A stretch of 64,000 nt of DNA from Panacagrimonas sp052389915 (GTDB taxonomy: Bacteria > Pseudomonadota > Gammaproteobacteria > Nevskiales > Nevskiaceae): the NCBI GenBank assembly GCA_052389915.1, contig JBQTHL010000037.1:22764-86763 (forward strand). Direction: 5' to 3'. Under the pieces are notes generated by a model. The model did not search any database. It saw only the letters and a program-made list of their open reading frames with translations, and was not told the DNA's origin. The translations under genes were made by a program, and so were the position numbers. The number at the start of each line of letters is the position of its first letter. Position 1 is the first letter of the stretch. Positions 61,400-64,000 of this stretch are shown one piece after another.

Positions 61400-61459
61400 A
61401 AGCCCGAGGTCGCACCGTTCAGCGTGAGGGGCAGGCCCATCAAATAACGGAGACAAGCG

Positions 61460-61867
61460 ATGAGCATCGAGCAGAACAAGAAAACGGTCGAGCAGTTCCT
61501 GGCGAAGTTTGGCCTCGCCGACATCGCCGGCGTCATGAACGACATGACCGAGGACTGCGCCTGGTGGGTGGGTGGCAAGCCCGCGCTGTTCCCTCTGGCC
61601 GGCACTAAGACCAAGGCGCAGATGAAGGACCTGCTCAACAGCCTAGTGCCACCGATGAAGAACGGACTGGCGATGACGATCAAAGCCATGACCGCCGAAG
61701 GCGACCGCGTCGCCGCCGAGGTCGAGTCCTACGGCGAGAATCCGGACGGCAGCGTCTACAACAACGAGTACCACTTCCTGTTCATCGTGCGCGACGGAAA
61801 GATCGCGCAGGCCAAGGAGTATCTCGATACGCAGCACACCTTCGCGGTGTTCCTGGCCGGGAAATAG
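61460..61867 (+). CDS. SnoaL-like protein (NTF2 fold)
   Basis: A 135-residue NTF2-like protein (VEQFLAKFGLADIAGVMNDMTEDCAWWVGGKPALFPLAGTKTKAQMKDLLNSLVPPM ... EYHFLFIVRDGKIAQAKEYLDTQHTFAVF). This sub-family contains limonene-epoxide hydrolase-like and ketosteroid isomerase-like members. A binding site ACGGAGACAAGCG precedes the ATG. A terminator follows. Confidence 0.85.
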   Translation: MSIEQNKKTVEQFLAKFGLADIAGVMNDMTEDCAWWVGGKPALFPLAGTKTKAQMKDLLNSLVPPMKNGLAMTIKAMTAEGDRVAAEVESYGENPDGSVYNNEYHFLFIVRDGKIAQAKEYLDTQHTFAVFLAGK

Positions 61868-61894
61868 CGGAGCGCGTCAGCGGCTGCGCCAGCG

Positions 61895-61915
61895 CCCACC
61901 GGAGCATCCGGTGGG
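61895..61915. terminator. Hairpin between the SnoaL-like gene and the esterase
   Basis: CCCACCGGA-GCA-TCCGGTGGG is a perfect 9-bp stem with a 3-base loop, followed by CCTT. It lies between convergent genes and probably ends both transcripts. Confidence 0.65.
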
Positions 61916-61951
61916 CCTTCCGGCGAGGACGAGCCGAATTGCAGCGAGCGA

Positions 61952-62860
61952 TCAACGCAATCCGAGACGGGAGCGCAGCCAGGCTCCGGCACTTGCGATC
62001 GTCGCGTCGGCCTCCGGCGAGCGGCCTGCCATGAACGGATAGACGTGCTGTTGTCCCTGCTTGATGTCGAGCGTCACCTCGACACCAGCAGCCTTGGCAC
62101 GAGCGGCCATTCGTTCGGCGTTGTCGAGCAGGGTCTCAGCGTCGCCCGCGGACAGATACATCGGCGGCAAACCGGCGAGATTGGCGTAGAGCGGATTGGC
62201 GAGTGGTTCATTGCGCGCGACATTGCCGAGATACATCGCGCTCATCATCTCGCTCACGCCGCGCGAGACCAGGGCATCACTGTCGGCATTGCTGTCCATC
62301 GTCTTGCCGATACATTCCATGTCCAGCCACGGCGACAATCCAACGATCGCAGCGGGCAGCGCCTCGCCTAGAGCGCGCAGTTTCAACACGGTCGTGATCG
62401 CGAGATTGCCGCCAGCGGAATCTCCCGCGGTCGCGGTGTGTGCGGGCGCGTAACCCTTGCGCCGCAACCACCGATGCACGACGAGCAGATCATCGATCTG
62501 ACTTGGAAACGGGTGCTCGGGCGCGCGCCGATAGTCCACGACCACGGTATGCACCCCCGCCGCCTTGGCTAGATGCGCAGCAAGCTTGCGATGGCTGTGG
62601 GACGACCCCGTCACGCAGCCACCGCCGTGGGTGTAGACGATGACTCGGTCACCGGCTGCACCTGCCGGCTTGGCGAGGATGCCGGGGACGCCGTCGGAGT
62701 CGACGTCTTCATAGGTCACGCCGACAGGTTCGGACGCCAGCTCATGCAAGCCTTCAAGCATGTCGCGCAGGCTGTCCAAGTCCATGGCCGGATTGGCGGC
62801 CATCCGCGCTGCCGACCGTTCGTAGGACTTCTTTAGTGCATTTTCAAAGGCGATTCCCAT
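61952..62860 (-). CDS. HSL-type esterase/alpha/beta hydrolase
   Basis: A 302-residue hormone-sensitive-lipase family esterase. The oxyanion HGGGC motif (VIVYTHGGGCVTGSSHSHRKLA), the nucleophile GDSAGG (ATAGDSAGGNLAIT), the Asp in LSAGDAETLLDNA and the His near the end (KQGQQHVYPF) are visible. It hydrolyses small esters or lactones. Convergent with the SnoaL-like gene. It may open the BVMO ester or lactone. Confidence 0.92.
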   Translation of the reverse strand: MGIAFENALKKSYERSAARMAANPAMDLDSLRDMLEGLHELASEPVGVTYEDVDSDGVPGILAKPAGAAGDRVIVYTHGGGCVTGSSHSHRKLAAHLAKAAGVHTVVVDYRRAPEHPFPSQIDDLLVVHRWLRRKGYAPAHTATAGDSAGGNLAITTVLKLRALGEALPAAIVGLSPWLDMECIGKTMDSNADSDALVSRGVSEMMSAMYLGNVARNEPLANPLYANLAGLPPMYLSAGDAETLLDNAERMAARAKAAGVEVTLDIKQGQQHVYPFMAGRSPEADATIASAGAWLRSRLGLR

Positions 62861-63302
62861 CTGCGCAGCTCCTGTGGATCGGTCCGAACGGCTGGTATCG
62901 CCGCGAAGGGTTATTTATCCCCAACCTTCCACGACATCAGCGCCACCCGTCTTGTGTGGAGCGGTCGATTCTCCGGATATCACCTCGGCGAGCGCCGCAA
63001 GATCGGGAACGGCTCATTGAGGTCGACCGCGATGAACTAAGCCCAGAAGGTGGGGGGCGCAGATCGCTTCGCGCCGACCAAACATCTAGTTGGCTCCTGA
63101 AATAAATTCCGTCGCGATCAAGCCAGCCTGCACATCACGCCCGGTCTGTTGCGCGAGATCATTCAACGGGTCAACGACGCGGCGGACACGCGCGATCGCT
63201 CAGGTTGATTTAGGGGATCGAAACAGTCCGAAGCTGGCCTCTTTTCCCCGGCCCCTAAATTCTGACGTATTGCGATTCCCATGCGGGCAGATCGTCTAGC
63301 GA
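62861..63302. other. Intergenic stretch, no gene supported
   Basis: About 440 bases. One frame near 63113-63209 reads SLHITPGLLREIIQRVNDAADTRDRSG before a stop, which may be the tail of a decayed gene, but no start or full domain is present. No other gene, RNA or clear repeat is seen. Confidence 0.35.
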
Positions 63303-63935
63303 CTAATTCGGAGGGACATATTTCTTCGCGCTAATAACTACGGCTGAGTGCAAAGTCCCGCGAAGGGTAGAAGCGTTCATGGTTACGTCCAATAGCCACT
63401 TGCCCCACTCAGCTTCTTTAATTGCGGCTTTCTGCATGACATTGAGTTCATCTGGAACGTCGGCAGTAACAACTAAATCGTCAGTCGTCCGCTGTAATGT
63501 AATGCGGAACCCCGAGGTCTTATCAGTCCGATTTCCCAATACTCGGAATGTGCCATCGATTTGAATGTCCTCCGAAGCCGCGCGTTCCGGCTGCGTAACT
63601 TCAGCAGCGACAGCACCAGTCAAATGCTCACCTTTAAACGTTATCTTGTCGTCAGGTTTGAGAGCTTTGAGTAGCCTGTTGTTCGTTTCGGTACTGCTGT
63701 TAATGGCATTCAGGACAACTGGCTGAGTGCTTGCCACTGAGGCCATGATTTCCATGCGCTTGGTCTCTTGTTGAGATCGGACGATGTCGACCTCAAGACC
63801 TTTGATCTGCTTACGGCTTTCCAGCCACGCCTTAAAGCCAAGATGGCCAACCAGTGCGATGGCCAAGCCCAGTATGGAGTTGACCCCGTTTCCCGGACAC
63901 CTGATTGTTTGAGGAAAGGAGTCCGAGATGCCCAA
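63303..63935 (-). pseudogene. Truncated hypothetical membrane-anchored gene, 5' end replaced by IS sequence
   Basis: The minus strand encodes a transmembrane-like start (ILGLAIALVGHLGFKAW), a coiled-coil stretch (ESRKQIKGLEVDIVRSQQETKRMEI) and a beta-rich C-terminal domain. Its first codons (MGISDSFPQTIRCPGNG) are read from the end of an IS element that begins at 63881, so the original start is lost. Low GC compared with its neighbours suggests recent acquisition. No family recognised. Confidence 0.55.
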
Positions 63936-64000
63936 GAGTCGACCGCCGTATCCGGCGGAGTTTCGCCAGCAGATGATCGAGCTGGTTCGAGCGGGACGCA
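63881..64000 (+). mobile_element. Left end of an IS3-like insertion sequence (partial)
   Basis: The element appears to start with TGACCCCGTTTCCCGGACAC (an IR beginning TG), with the transposase start 47 bases inside. It interrupts a gene on the minus strand. The right end is outside the window, so the family and target duplication cannot be checked here. Confidence 0.6.
63928..64000 (+). CDS. IS3-family transposase OrfA (partial)
   Basis: An ATG at 63928 after GAGGAAAGGAGTCC begins MPKSRPPYPAEFRQQMIELV, the usual N-terminus of IS3-type OrfA HTH proteins. The reading frame runs off the window after 24 codons. Confidence 0.7.
   Translation, partial: MPKSRPPYPAEFRQQMIELVRAGR

Noticed and set aside
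1..64000. CRISPR arrays and rRNA genes
   Set aside because: No regularly spaced direct repeats and no rRNA-like sequence were seen.

Overview
The window is chromosomal DNA of a high-GC proteobacterium, most likely a gammaproteobacterium. Supporting signs are a clpS-clpA pair, an RlmA-type methyltransferase, and short palindromic REP elements of the GTAGGAG...CTCCTAC and CGTCATTCCCGC types. The metabolic content (cytochrome P450, Baeyer-Villiger monooxygenase, ketosteroid-dehydrogenase-like flavoprotein, many acyl-CoA enzymes) fits an environmental degrader of alicyclic, terpenoid or steroid-like carbon. The genus cannot be named from the sequence alone.

Layout. 1-19.5 kb is core-like chromosome: acyl-CoA dehydrogenase, small exported proteins, a YedY-like molybdopterin protein, an aldehyde dehydrogenase, a PhyH dioxygenase, membrane proteins, a B12/radical-SAM protein with unusual cysteine spacing, an M48 protease, ClpS-ClpA and a MocR regulator. 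It ends at an intact tRNA-Arg(UCU). 19.5 to about 33 kb is a mobile island inserted at the 3' end of that tRNA. The island carries a large serine recombinase whose last codons lie in the tRNA gene, a beta-class DNA methyltransferase, two small XRE regulators, an orphan MbcA/ParS/Xre-type antitoxin, an OB-HD protein, a KfrA-like coiled-coil protein, broken umuC and SRAP remnants, and about 1.4 kb (30.65-32.09 kb) with no convincing ORF but at least fifteen perfect or near-perfect hairpins, several capped by GAAA, GTGA or TTCG loops on the + strand. That stretch looks like a very large structured RNA.

33.2-53.6 kb is a catabolic gene cluster of seven transcription units. In front of every unit I find an 18-bp inverted repeat, GTCCC(C/A/T)-N6-GGGGAC (one copy has GGGTAC). 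The units encode ALDH-MFS; P450-ferredoxin-SDR; a LuxR regulator divergent from an alpha/beta hydrolase-CoA ligase pair; CoA-transferase-HMG-CoA-lyase-like-LeuC-LeuD; a group D flavin monooxygenase with a stand-alone LuxR HTH; an FMN reductase divergent from VOC-KstD-like-NIPSNAP; and an Old Yellow Enzyme. I infer a single regulon, probably controlled by the LuxR protein at 38.6-39.5 kb. The enzyme set resembles the steroid ring A/B logic (dehydrogenation, flavin hydroxylation, VOC protein, alpha/beta hydrolase) joined to a hydratase/CoA-transferase/lyase module for a branched tertiary-hydroxy dicarboxylate.

53.8-62.9 kb is a second catabolic block without that operator: EthD protein, Baeyer-Villiger monooxygenase, acyl-CoA ligase, SDR, a class III PHA-synthase-like protein with a very short PhaE-like partner, GNAT, an alpha/beta hydrolase, a SnoaL-like protein and an HSL-type esterase. 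It has its own recurrent CGCAAGAC motif. The right edge holds a gene cut by an IS3-like element that runs out of the window.
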